A DNA stretch of 64,000 nt from positions 91,564 through 155,563 of the forward strand of contig SUVO01000003.1 of NCBI GenBank assembly GCA_015061955.1. The letters run 5' to 3'. Shown piece after piece: positions 1-7,627 of the stretch (the first letter of the stretch is position 1; every line of letters starts with the position of its first letter). This stretch comes from Verrucomicrobiaceae bacterium (GTDB lineage: Bacteria > Verrucomicrobiota > Verrucomicrobiia > Opitutales > Intestinicryptomonadaceae). Made by a program: the position numbers and the translations under genes. A model generated the notes under the pieces. It did not search any database. It was not told the DNA's origin and worked only from the letters and a program-made list of their open reading frames with translations.

Positions 1-4
1 AATT

Positions 5-1510
5 CTATTTGTAATAACGTATTTCGCAGAAAAAATCGGCTGCCAATTTGTTTGATTTTTTAAATGTCAAATTTATGGTATTTTCGCCATCGGGTAGGGT
101 GAAATCTGCAAAGGCGTATTTGCGATAAACTCTGTGTAAGTCGCCAAAGAACTTTGCGTTTCTAACAGGTTTTCCGTTGAGCGATACTTCTACATTGGCA
201 ATTTCGCTATTGATTTTTTTTGCTTTGGCATTCGGAGCATTTTTTGTTGAGTAATGATAAACAAAAACTTCAATACCTTTTGCTTTGAACGTTATTTCTT
301 TGCTCTGATTATCTTTTAATGAAATTTGTTCACGCTTCGTTATTTTATAATCGGGCATAGGCGTTTCAAATTCTACACATTTAATTTTTTGTGATGGGAT
401 TGCAATTTTTTCACCATTTATTTTGCCTCCATTTTTTGCTATGACTTCAATAGCTTGTTTTGTCCCTATTTCGTAGAGCATAGCAGGAGTGTAGTTTGTG
501 CCAAACATAAGTTTATTTTCTGCAAGTTCGAGAGGTTTTCTGAACTTTTCTGGAATTTTATTATAGCCGAAAGCCGTTGCCCAGATTCCACCAGCAGTAG
601 CAGGATTACAGTCGGAATCTAAGCCACATCGGGTTGAAATATCGATAGTTTTTTCAAAATCGCCATTGCCATATAGCAGACCAATAACTACATAACCTAA
701 ATTATATGGTGCATAGAGAGTTTGTTTTGCATATGTTTTGCATGGCTTTTCAAAATACTTTTTTACAACATTCCAAGCATTTAGCCAATTTGATTTATCT
801 TTTTTGTATTCTGATAATATATCAGAAACAATGTTGTACGATATACTTTGTTGTGAAATAGCTTTCAAGGCATCTTCTACTAACTTTTGCATATCGGTTG
901 TTTTAAACGCTAATGAATATAACGTTGCAACATATACGCCACAATAATAATCTTCGCCCGAATTAAATATTCTGCCGATAGTATTGCAAACATCTATTGC
1001 ATTTGTGGGCATAGCAGGTGACATCAAACCAGCGAAGTCGGCTTCGATTTGAAAGTCTATATCGTTTGAATATGGATTGGTTTTCCAAGATGTTGGTTTA
1101 CCCACATTGTAGCCGTCTAAGTATTCAAAGCGTGCAGCTTTATTGGCACACCAAAGTTCGTAATTAGCTTCAGCAACAGCTTTTGCAAACTCTCTACGAG
1201 GTGCGTTTAAGCCATGTTTTTCAAAGACTGCAACAAAAGTTGCATCCATGTAAACATCGTCGTAAAGACCACCAAAAATATCCTTTACAAGTGGCTTATC
1301 AGCAGGAAAACCTAATTTTACTTCTGGTGGAATTATCTTATTTACATATTTAAATTCTGTTGGTCCACCATACGCACAGCCTAAAAATTGACCAGCCCAA
1401 CCACCCTTGATTTTATCTGCAAGCTCTGTTCTTGAAATTTGGGTTTTATCAGAACAACAACATAGAGCACACAAGCTCAATACTCCCATCATATACAAAA
1501 TTCTTTTCAT
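5..1510 (-). CDS. ADP-ribosylglycohydrolase-family secreted lipoprotein
   Basis: The 501-residue product starts with a basic n-region, a hydrophobic stretch and a Cys cluster (CALCCCS, about residues 14-20), so it is probably an exported lipoprotein, although the lipobox is not canonical. The body resembles ADP-ribosylglycohydrolase-fold enzymes. Near residue 83 it has YDDVYMD in place of the usual TDDT metal motif, and near residue 294 it has GLDSDCNPAT, matching the family's second Asp cluster (GWDTDCN in many relatives). The last roughly 120 residues look like a separate beta-rich domain. Family members cleave ADP-ribose N- or O-glycosidic bonds, but exported versions in glycan-degrading bacteria have no settled substrate. 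It stands alone, downstream of the leuC terminator. Family assignment is fairly secure; the substrate is unknown. Confidence 0.8.
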   Translation of the reverse strand: MKRILYMMGVLSLCALCCCSDKTQISRTELADKIKGGWAGQFLGCAYGGPTEFKYVNKIIPPEVKLGFPADKPLVKDIFGGLYDDVYMDATFVAVFEKHGLNAPRREFAKAVAEANYELWCANKAARFEYLDGYNVGKPTSWKTNPYSNDIDFQIEADFAGLMSPAMPTNAIDVCNTIGRIFNSGEDYYCGVYVATLYSLAFKTTDMQKLVEDALKAISQQSISYNIVSDILSEYKKDKSNWLNAWNVVKKYFEKPCKTYAKQTLYAPYNLGYVVIGLLYGNGDFEKTIDISTRCGLDSDCNPATAGGIWATAFGYNKIPEKFRKPLELAENKLMFGTNYTPAMLYEIGTKQAIEVIAKNGGKINGEKIAIPSQKIKCVEFETPMPDYKITKREQISLKDNQSKEITFKAKGIEVFVYHYSTKNAPNAKAKKINSEIANVEVSLNGKPVRNAKFFGDLHRVYRKYAFADFTLPDGENTINLTFKKSNKLAADFFCEIRYYK

Positions 1511-1530
1511 GTTTTCATATTGATGGTATA

Positions 1531-1550
1531 TGCAATTCTTTGCAATTCTT
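1531..1550. repeat. 10-bp perfect tandem duplication upstream of the ADP-ribosylglycohydrolase gene
   Basis: The unit TGCAATTCTT occurs twice without a gap, 21 bases upstream of the start codon at 1510. A spacing of one helical turn would suit an operator, but replication slippage explains it equally well. Confidence 0.6.
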
Positions 1551-1558
1551 TTATAAAA

Positions 1559-1587
1559 AAAGAGAGCTTTCTATTAAAGCTCTCTTT
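1559..1587 (-). terminator. Rho-independent terminator of leuC
   Basis: A perfect 12-bp stem (AAAGAGAGCTTT/AAAGCTCTCTTT) has a 5-base loop. On the minus strand it is followed by a run of six T residues, 15 bases after the leuC stop codon. Confidence 0.9.
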
Positions 1588-1602
1588 GTATTTTATAAAA
1601 TC

Positions 1603-2994
1603 TTACGGCATTGTAATTTCGCCTTTTACAGCTGCTGCTGCAACCATAAGAGGACTCATCAACACTGTTCTACCAGTTGGAGAACCTTGTCTGCCTTTGA
1701 AATTTCTATTCGATGTTGAAGCACATAGCTGACGCCCAACTAATTTATCAGGATTCATTGCCAAGCACATCGAGCAACCAGCTTCACGCCATTGGAAACC
1801 AGCTTCTTCAAACACTTTATTCAAGCCCATTTCACGAGCAAGCTTATCAACAATTTGCGAGCCCGGAACAGCTAATGCTTTTACTCCTTCTGCAACTTTT
1901 TTACCTTTTAGATATTTTGCAGCTTCAACGAAGTCCGACAAGCGACCATTTGTACATGAACCAATGAATGCTACATCGATTTTTGTGCCAGCTATTGGAG
2001 TTTCTGGTGCTAAGCCCATATAAGCGAGGGCATCTTCAGCATCCTTGCGAGCTGTTGCATCTTCTATTGTTGCAGGGTTTGGTATTTTTTCGCTAACGAA
2101 TATTGCTTGCGATGGATTTACACCCCATGTAACAGTAGGTTCAATATCTTCACCATTGAAGTCTACAACATCATCGTATTGGCAACCTTCGTCAGATGCT
2201 ATTGTTTTCCAGTATTCAATAGCCTTTTCAAATTCTTCACCCTTTGGTGCGTATGGGCGATTACGCAAATACTCAAATGTTTTTTCATCTGGATTTACAT
2301 AACCAATTCTTGCGCCACCTTCGATAGCCATATTGCAGACTGTCATTCTGCCTTCCATCGACATATCATCGAACACTTGACCACCAAACTCGTATGCGTA
2401 GCCAATACCACCATTTACACCAAGCTTACGGATTATATGCAAAGCTACGTCTTTAGGATAAACGCCATCACGAAGTTTACCGTTAACGTTTACACGACGA
2501 ACTTTTAACTTTTTAAATGCCAATGTTTGAGTCGCCAAAACATTGCGAACCTGACTAGTACCAATACCAAAAGCTATTGCACCAAAAGCACCATGTGTGG
2601 CAGTGTGCGAGTCGCCACATGCAACAGTCATTCCAGGATGTATAAGCCCTTGTTCTGGTGCTACAATATGTATAACGCCTTGTGCACCTGTATGAACATC
2701 GAAGAATGTAATACCATTATCTTTACAATTCTTACGCAATTCGGTAAGCATTTCGTATGCAGTTGCATCTTTATAAGGTTCTGCACGATTATCTGTTGGG
2801 ATAATGTGGTCGACTGTTGCGAACGTACGCTGTGGATATTTTACACCAAGTTTTAATGTTCGAAGCATTCCAAAAGCTTGTGGGCTTGTTACTTCGTGCA
2901 AGAGGTGTGTACCTACAAGCAACTGTGTTGAACCGTCGGGTAATTCACGAACAGCATGTTTTTGCCATACTTTTTCAAAGAGTGTTTTTTTCAT
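1603..2994 (-). CDS. leuC: 3-isopropylmalate dehydratase large subunit LeuC
   Basis: This subunit of isopropylmalate isomerase converts 2-isopropylmalate to 3-isopropylmalate in cytosolic leucine synthesis. At 463 residues it has the normal LeuC length. The three [4Fe-4S] ligands sit in IGSCTNGR (about residue 346) and GCSMC (about 406 and 409), and the aconitase-type [12 protein letters not shown] block is near residue 129. The small subunit gene leuD, usually immediately downstream, is absent here: a strong terminator follows and then an unrelated gene. Upstream, yebC lies 105 bases away on the same strand with a hairpin between them. There is no clear Shine-Dalgarno sequence before the ATG. 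Confidence 0.95.
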   Translation of the reverse strand: MKKTLFEKVWQKHAVRELPDGSTQLLVGTHLLHEVTSPQAFGMLRTLKLGVKYPQRTFATVDHIIPTDNRAEPYKDATAYEMLTELRKNCKDNGITFFDVHTGAQGVIHIVAPEQGLIHPGMTVACGDSHTATHGAFGAIAFGIGTSQVRNVLATQTLAFKKLKVRRVNVNGKLRDGVYPKDVALHIIRKLGVNGGIGYAYEFGGQVFDDMSMEGRMTVCNMAIEGGARIGYVNPDEKTFEYLRNRPYAPKGEEFEKAIEYWKTIASDEGCQYDDVVDFNGEDIEPTVTWGVNPSQAIFVSEKIPNPATIEDATARKDAEDALAYMGLAPETPIAGTKIDVAFIGSCTNGRLSDFVEAAKYLKGKKVAEGVKALAVPGSQIVDKLAREMGLNKVFEEAGFQWREAGCSMCLAMNPDKLVGRQLCASTSNRNFKGRQGSPTGRTVLMSPLMVAAAAVKGEITMP

Positions 2995-3045
2995 AATTTA
3001 AAAAGAAAGCCATTATCGGCAATGTGTGATTTTTTATTTACTATT

Positions 3046-3075
3046 GAAGCGAACTGCAAAATGCAAATTCGCTTC
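3046..3075 (-). other. Intercistronic hairpin between yebC and leuC
   Basis: An 8-bp perfect stem (GAAGCGAA/TTCGCTTC) encloses a 14-base loop that itself contains two TGCA palindromes. On the yebC-leuC transcript no U-run follows, so it is not a standard terminator there. It could act as an mRNA processing or stability element, or as a terminator for antisense transcription, since a short T-run follows on the plus strand. Confidence 0.5.
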
Positions 3076-3099
3076 TGTTTTTAAGAATTTTAAAGAAAA

Positions 3100-3840
3100 T
3101 TAGTCGAGCAACGAGTCATCGATATTTTCGTTTGAATATACATTCTGAACGTCATCGAGAGCTTCGAGTGCATCGGTGAGCTTTATAATTTTCTTTGCAA
3201 TTTCTGGATCAGTAATATCTGTTTCCGAATTTGGAATCCAAGCCAATTCTGCTTCATCAGGCTCGATACCAGCTTTTTCCAAAGCTTCACTAACTGCTGT
3301 GAACGATGAAATAGGGCAGAGGATTTCAAAGTGGTCGCCATTATTGAGGATATCTTCAGCACCTGCATCAAGAACTACATCCATAAGAGCGTCTTCTGAA
3401 GTTTTATCGGCACTAATTACAAACTGACCTTGTTTTGTAAAGTTGAACTGCAATGCACCTGGAGTTGCAAGGTTACCACCATTCTTTGTGAAAGTACTGC
3501 GAACATCACTTGCTGCACGGTTTTTATTGTCGGTTGTAACTTCAACAATAATACCAATACCACCTGGACCATAACCTTCGTAAAGAAGTTGTTCGTAGAT
3601 TACGCCTGGGATTTCACCAGTACCTTTTTTGATAGCTCTGTCGACATTATCGGCAGGCATATTTGCAGCTTTTGCCTTCTGGATAAGCATACGAAGGCGT
3701 GCGTTTGTTGTTGGGTCTCCGCCACCATCTTTAGCAGCGAGAGTCAAGTCTTTACTGATTGCGCTGAAGATTTTACCTCTTTTTGCGTCAACAGCAGCCT
3801 TGTGACGTTTTGTTGTGGCCCATTTACTGTGTCCTGACAT
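3100..3840 (-). CDS. yebC: YebC/PmpR (TACO1) family protein
   Basis: The 246-residue protein opens with the family signature MSGHSKWATTKRHKAAVDAK and continues with KGTGEIPGV and YEGYGPGG blocks near residues 72-92, as in YebC proteins throughout bacteria. Members were first described as DNA-binding regulators. More recent work, and mitochondrial TACO1, assign a cytosolic role in helping ribosomes through difficult stretches such as polyproline. It has one of the clearer ribosome-binding sites in the window (AGGAG, about 10 bases before ATG). It lies between the yidC operon terminator and leuC. Identity is secure; which role applies here cannot be read from sequence. Confidence 0.93.
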   Translation of the reverse strand: MSGHSKWATTKRHKAAVDAKRGKIFSAISKDLTLAAKDGGGDPTTNARLRMLIQKAKAANMPADNVDRAIKKGTGEIPGVIYEQLLYEGYGPGGIGIIVEVTTDNKNRAASDVRSTFTKNGGNLATPGALQFNFTKQGQFVISADKTSEDALMDVVLDAGAEDILNNGDHFEILCPISSFTAVSEALEKAGIEPDEAELAWIPNSETDITDPEIAKKIIKLTDALEALDDVQNVYSNENIDDSLLD

Positions 3841-3897
3841 TGTATATATCTCCTATTTGTTTTAAGAATAATAGTTTAAAAATGACTGTTTTTTTTG

Positions 3898-3950
3898 AAA
3901 AAGTCAACCAGACTTTTTTACGAGCTTGTTTTTTTTACAAACACAAGCTC
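3898..3950 (-). terminator. Double hairpin terminator after yidC
   Basis: Two stems follow the yidC stop codon on the minus strand: GAGCTTG/CAAGCTC (3922-3950), then AAAAAGTC/GACTTTTT (3898-3918), which ends in a T-run. Together they would close the rpmH-rnpA-yidD-yidC operon. Confidence 0.75.
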
Positions 3951-3956
3951 TGAAAA

Positions 3957-5915
3957 TTATCTACGTTTTGGTTTTGTAGAGCGTCCACCTGGGTTCTTTT
4001 TGCGTTCTTGATTTCCCATATTCTGCATACGCTGACGCTTTGCTTTTATTGCATCTTCTTTAGCTATACGCAAACGTTCACGCAATGGCAGTTTATCAAA
4101 CTCCGGACCTCTTGCTTGTTGTTGTGCTTGGGCTTCTTCCATAGCTTGTTGTAAGCGTTGGAAGAACCCTGGTTTTGTACGTTTCTTAAGCTCAACTTTA
4201 TCAGCACCACGGCGAATAATTATAGCTTGTACAATACCGAGCAGGCTTTGAACTAACCAATACAACACCAAACCAGATGGGAATGTATAGAAGAACACAA
4301 GCATAATTACTGGCATAAGTTTAAACATAAATGCCTGTGTTTTATCGGTCGATGGTGTTGGTGTTAAGTGCATTTGAATAAATGTAATCAAAGCATTCAA
4401 CAATGGTAAAATATGAAGAGGAATACCAAATACACTTGGCAATGCTTCTATGGTATCTGGCAACGACAAGTCTTTAATCCACAAGAAGTGTGCAAAGCGA
4501 ATTTCGCACGAAGTTTGCAACATATAATACAAACCAATAAATATTGGAATTTGAATAAATACTGGGAAACAACCTGCCAACGGATTTATACCATATTCCG
4601 AATACAATTTCATTGTTTCTTGTTGTACACGTTTTGGATCATCTTTAAATTTTTCACGAATTTCCTTCAACGGAACTTGCATTTTAGCCATTCGTTGCGA
4701 CGACTTAATTTGTATAGAAGTCAAAGGCCACATTACCAAACGCACCAACAACGTTAATATAATGATAGACCAACCCCAACCCCAATTTGGCGACACTGTA
4801 TCAATCAGCGAATGAATCCAATTCAACAAGCGTGAAAGAGGACGACTTACAAACCCGAACCAGCCATAGTCCATAATAGCTTCTTGATTGCTACCCAACG
4901 AATACAAACGGTCAAGTTCTTTTGGCCCTACAAAATATGCGCCTTCAACCGACCACTCTTTTTGTGGTGCAATTGCAGGTATTGCAAAATTTACAAACCC
5001 ACCAATTGCGTTTTTCATATATTTATTATCACCAGTTGCATTTAGTTTTACTGGTACAGCAATACCACCAATTGCTTCTGTTTTATATGGTGTAAATACG
5101 GATGCAAAGAACTGATTTTTTATTGAAACCCATTTTGTAGGTTCGTTGAATTTTTGATAATCCGAAGCCTCGCTTGCTCCGAAACCTAAGAAACCAGAAC
5201 TATCTAAGAATGCTGACGAACGTGCAAATTCTGTTTCGTTATCTTCATTATACAAAACGAATGCTAAGTTTGAACCATAAACATCGCTTTCTGTTGGAGG
5301 TACTGCTCCTAAGTAAAACGATATTTCTTTCAACGACAACTCTGTTTTTGTGAGATTTTTTATAGTTGTTTTTGTCAGGATTGTGTATGGTTGGAAGTTA
5401 TCTTTATCTTCTTTAACTATTGCGTATTCACGCACAATCTTAAATTTTTCATTAGCGAATTCGTACACAACTTGAGTGTCGGTCTTATTTGTCATTTTAA
5501 ACGTATTGAGCATCGGTTTTGGCAAGAAGCTCGATTCATCGTAAAATGCAGTCGACATAGCGGGGTACGACTTTTTTATTTCGTTGAAAGCGTATGGTGT
5601 TTTAGAATCTTGACTTTTGTAATATTTCAAAAGTTCAACATCTTTTATAGCGCCACCTTTATTTGTAAAAACTACTTTTATATCTTTGTTTTCAAGTATT
5701 TCTGTAGCTTCAGGAACATTGTCTTTATACTCTGTTGCATCGATTGTAATTGCAGGTTTTGTTGGCTTACTTGCCGATGTATTTGCCTGCGCACTTGCTA
5801 CTGCTTGAGTTTGCTTGTATTTTGCCAACTCAGCTTCTTTGCTTGAATAATCGTGCATAAAATAGAACGATGCAAGCAATAATAAAACGCCTATAATTGT
5901 ATTTTTTTTGTCCAT
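3957..5915 (-). CDS. yidC: Membrane protein insertase YidC
   Basis: YidC inserts and folds inner-membrane proteins, alone or with SecYEG. The 652 residues show a first membrane segment (residues 8-21), a long periplasmic beta domain (about 60-350) typical of Gram-negative YidC, and the conserved five-segment insertase core from about 375. The core includes the hydrophilic-groove arginine in LLVRLVMWPLT and the cytosolic helical hairpin around KMQVPLKEIREKFKDD. The C-terminal roughly 80 residues are very basic and Gln-rich (probable coiled coil then Lys/Arg tail), fitting ribosome contact. It is the last gene of the rpmH-rnpA-yidD-yidC operon, 23 bases after yidD. jag and mnmE, common followers, are not present. 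Confidence 0.97.
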   Translation of the reverse strand: MDKKNTIIGVLLLLASFYFMHDYSSKEAELAKYKQTQAVASAQANTSASKPTKPAITIDATEYKDNVPEATEILENKDIKVVFTNKGGAIKDVELLKYYKSQDSKTPYAFNEIKKSYPAMSTAFYDESSFLPKPMLNTFKMTNKTDTQVVYEFANEKFKIVREYAIVKEDKDNFQPYTILTKTTIKNLTKTELSLKEISFYLGAVPPTESDVYGSNLAFVLYNEDNETEFARSSAFLDSSGFLGFGASEASDYQKFNEPTKWVSIKNQFFASVFTPYKTEAIGGIAVPVKLNATGDNKYMKNAIGGFVNFAIPAIAPQKEWSVEGAYFVGPKELDRLYSLGSNQEAIMDYGWFGFVSRPLSRLLNWIHSLIDTVSPNWGWGWSIIILTLLVRLVMWPLTSIQIKSSQRMAKMQVPLKEIREKFKDDPKRVQQETMKLYSEYGINPLAGCFPVFIQIPIFIGLYYMLQTSCEIRFAHFLWIKDLSLPDTIEALPSVFGIPLHILPLLNALITFIQMHLTPTPSTDKTQAFMFKLMPVIMLVFFYTFPSGLVLYWLVQSLLGIVQAIIIRRGADKVELKKRTKPGFFQRLQQAMEEAQAQQQARGPEFDKLPLRERLRIAKEDAIKAKRQRMQNMGNQERKKNPGGRSTKPKRR

Positions 5916-5938
5916 GGTTTATTTCTTAAAATATTAAA

Positions 5939-6283
5939 TTAAGGTTTATTATCAAAATCATTAAATTCGTCAACACTGTTTTGCGAAAACAACTTTTTAA
6001 AATCAAATTTTTTTGGAGGAAAATCTAAACCTCCCTTAGACAGTGGATTACATCTAATTATTCTACATGCTCCCATAATTATGCCTTTAATTGCTCCGTG
6101 ATGTTTTATACACAACAAGGTATATTGCGAGCATGTTGGAAAAAATCGGCATCCACCACCAAATATATGAATAACTGGTGATATTACAATTTGATAAAAC
6201 CTAATCAAAGCGCAACAAATGTATGTTGGTATATTTAATACAAAATTCAAAATGCCACTAAAGATTTTTTTCATATCGAGCAA
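5939..6283 (-). CDS. yidD: Membrane protein insertion efficiency factor YidD
   Basis: This small membrane-associated protein assists YidC-dependent insertion. At 114 residues it is longer than the usual 70-90 because of an acidic C-terminal tail. The family core is clear: an N-terminal amphipathic/hydrophobic helix, CRFFPTCSQY near residue 47, then HGAIKGIIMGACRIIRCNP with the closing GGLDFPP. It overlaps the end of rnpA by 26 bases. An internal ATG three codons on (MKKIFSG) is an equally plausible start. Confidence 0.93.
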   Translation of the reverse strand: MLDMKKIFSGILNFVLNIPTYICCALIRFYQIVISPVIHIFGGGCRFFPTCSQYTLLCIKHHGAIKGIIMGACRIIRCNPLSKGGLDFPPKKFDFKKLFSQNSVDEFNDFDNKP

Positions 6284-6611
6284 TTAATTGTTTTGCAGCA
6301 TTTTCAAACTTATATTCTAAGGTTTGATAATCAAATTTTACATAACCTTTACGCACAAATACTAAAATATCTACATTTTTAGATAGTGTAGGGCTAATCT
6401 TTCTGAAAATGGCTCTAAATCTACGTCGGGCTAAGTTGCGTTCAACAGCGCACCCCACGCGTTTACTTGTTATGACTGCAAGTCTTGAGCATTTTTGAGC
6501 ATTCGGATATAAATAAAATACGAAGGCAGAACAATCGGCCTTCGTAGAATTCTTTTTTAAAAACTCAAAATCCCTCGCAAGACGCACTCTACTTTCTTTA
6601 CCAAAGTGCAT
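6258..6611 (-). CDS. rnpA: Ribonuclease P protein component
   Basis: RnpA is the protein cofactor of RNase P, which trims the 5' leader of precursor tRNA. The 117-residue length is typical. The RNA-binding signature RVGCAVERNLARRRFRAIFR is at about residues 52-71, preceded by AVITSKR. It lies 15 bases downstream of rpmH and overlaps yidD, the conserved order. The catalytic RNA gene rnpB was not seen in this window. Confidence 0.95.
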   Translation of the reverse strand: MHFGKESRVRLARDFEFLKKNSTKADCSAFVFYLYPNAQKCSRLAVITSKRVGCAVERNLARRRFRAIFRKISPTLSKNVDILVFVRKGYVKFDYQTLEYKFENAAKQLIARYEKNL

Positions 6612-6626
6612 TCGCGCAGAGAAGCA

Positions 6627-6764
6627 TTATTTAGTTACCAAACGCTTACGGCCTTTTTGGCGACGTGCGTTGATGACCGAGCGACCGCCCGGAGTTTTCA
6701 TTCTAGCACGCCATCCGCAACGACGTGCACGTTTCAATTTTGAGGGACTATATGTTGGATTCAT
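6627..6764 (-). CDS. rpmH: 50S ribosomal protein L34
   Basis: A 45-codon gene is read from ATG at 6764 to TAA at 6627. The product starts [20 protein letters not shown] and ends in a Lys/Arg-rich tail (GRKRLVTK), with the L34 core [20 protein letters not shown]. It is a basic component of the large ribosomal subunit. A good Shine-Dalgarno (AGGAAG) lies 6 bases before the ATG. It is the first gene of the rpmH-rnpA-yidD-yidC operon. Confidence 0.96.
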   Translation of the reverse strand: MNPTYSPSKLKRARRCGWRARMKTPGGRSVINARRQKGRKRLVTK

Positions 6765-6811
6765 TTGTGCTTCCTGTCTATCTTGTGAAAAAATTGTTAA
6801 TAAAGTTTTAT

Positions 6812-6840
6812 CATTGAACTGAAAACTTAGAATATGTCAA
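6812..6840 (-). promoter_or_regulatory. Possible promoter of the rpmH operon
   Basis: The minus strand has a perfect -35 hexamer TTGACA (6835-6840), 71 bases before the rpmH start. The hexamer at 17-base spacing (TCAATG) is a poor -10, and TGATAA lies 4 bases further. The rest of the 167-base divergent region (6765-6931) is simply very AT-rich. Confidence 0.35.
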
Positions 6841-6949
6841 CAGTATTTTTTATTTTTTTTACTAATCTATTTTTATTCAATATAACTTTTTTTAAAAAAT
6901 ATATAAAAAAGCTTTAAAAATTACGACTTTTTTGGAATATATTATATAT

Positions 6950-7627
6950 ATGAAAATTGCTTGTATTTTTGATTGGGACGGAACTATTGTAGATTCTGGC
7001 AGAACTCACGAACACACTTGGATTGAATTAGCAAAATCGCACAATCTAAAGTTGATACCGAATTTTTTTGAAATAACTTTCGGTGTACGAAACATAGAAA
7101 TCATAACCGAAATACTAAATTGGACAAAAGATTTAACTATTGCACAACAACTTTCTGACGAAAAAGAAAGCCTTTACAGAAAAATAATATCTCAACAAGG
7201 TGTTCCTACCATTTCAGGTGCTGAAAACTTGCTGAAAAGTTTAAACAACGCTGGTATTCTTTGTGCGATAGGTTCGTCTACGCCAAGAAAGAATTTAGAT
7301 GTAACTGTTGCTAAATTAGGTTTTGGCAAATATTTTCAGGCTTATGCGGCATCGGAAGATGTTGTAAAAAGTAAACCTGCACCTGATGTATTTTTAAAAG
7401 CTTCGGAACGTTTAGGTGTACCTCCAGAAAATTGCATAGTTTTTGAAGATTCTTTTATGGGATTGCGTGCTGGCGTTGCTGCTGGTATGAAAACTATTGC
7501 AGTTGCCACAACAAACTCAATGGAAGCTTTAGCAGAAGCATCGCAAAATCCAGATTGCCGAATAGACATTATTGCTCGTGATTTAGATATGCTTTCAATT
7601 ACTGATATAGTAAACTTGATTAAATAA
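6950..7627 (+). CDS. HAD-superfamily phosphatase (beta-phosphoglucomutase-like)
   Basis: The protein has about 225 residues when started at the ATG at 6950, which places the nucleophile motif DWDGT at residues 8-12. An upstream in-frame ATG at 6932 would add six residues. HAD motif II is GSSTPRK (Ser/Thr), motif III is the Lys of KSKPAPDVF, and motif IV is FEDSFMGLRAG. An alpha-helical cap lies between motifs I and II, as in subfamily I. Relatives act on small sugar phosphates or isomerise beta-phosphoglucose; the substrate here is not determined. Its stop codon abuts the uvrB start, so the two are probably translated from one message. Confidence 0.85.
   Translation: MKIACIFDWDGTIVDSGRTHEHTWIELAKSHNLKLIPNFFEITFGVRNIEIITEILNWTKDLTIAQQLSDEKESLYRKIISQQGVPTISGAENLLKSLNNAGILCAIGSSTPRKNLDVTVAKLGFGKYFQAYAASEDVVKSKPAPDVFLKASERLGVPPENCIVFEDSFMGLRAGVAAGMKTIAVATTNSMEALAEASQNPDCRIDIIARDLDMLSITDIVNLIK

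Noticed and set aside
2107..2856. Plus-strand open frames opposite leuC
   Set aside because: Low-complexity antisense shadows with no recognisable motif.
6765..6931. Possible replication origin next to rpmH-rnpA
   Set aside because: Only one loose DnaA-box match (TTTTTCACA on the minus strand), no cluster, and no dnaA or dnaN; the region is simply AT-rich.
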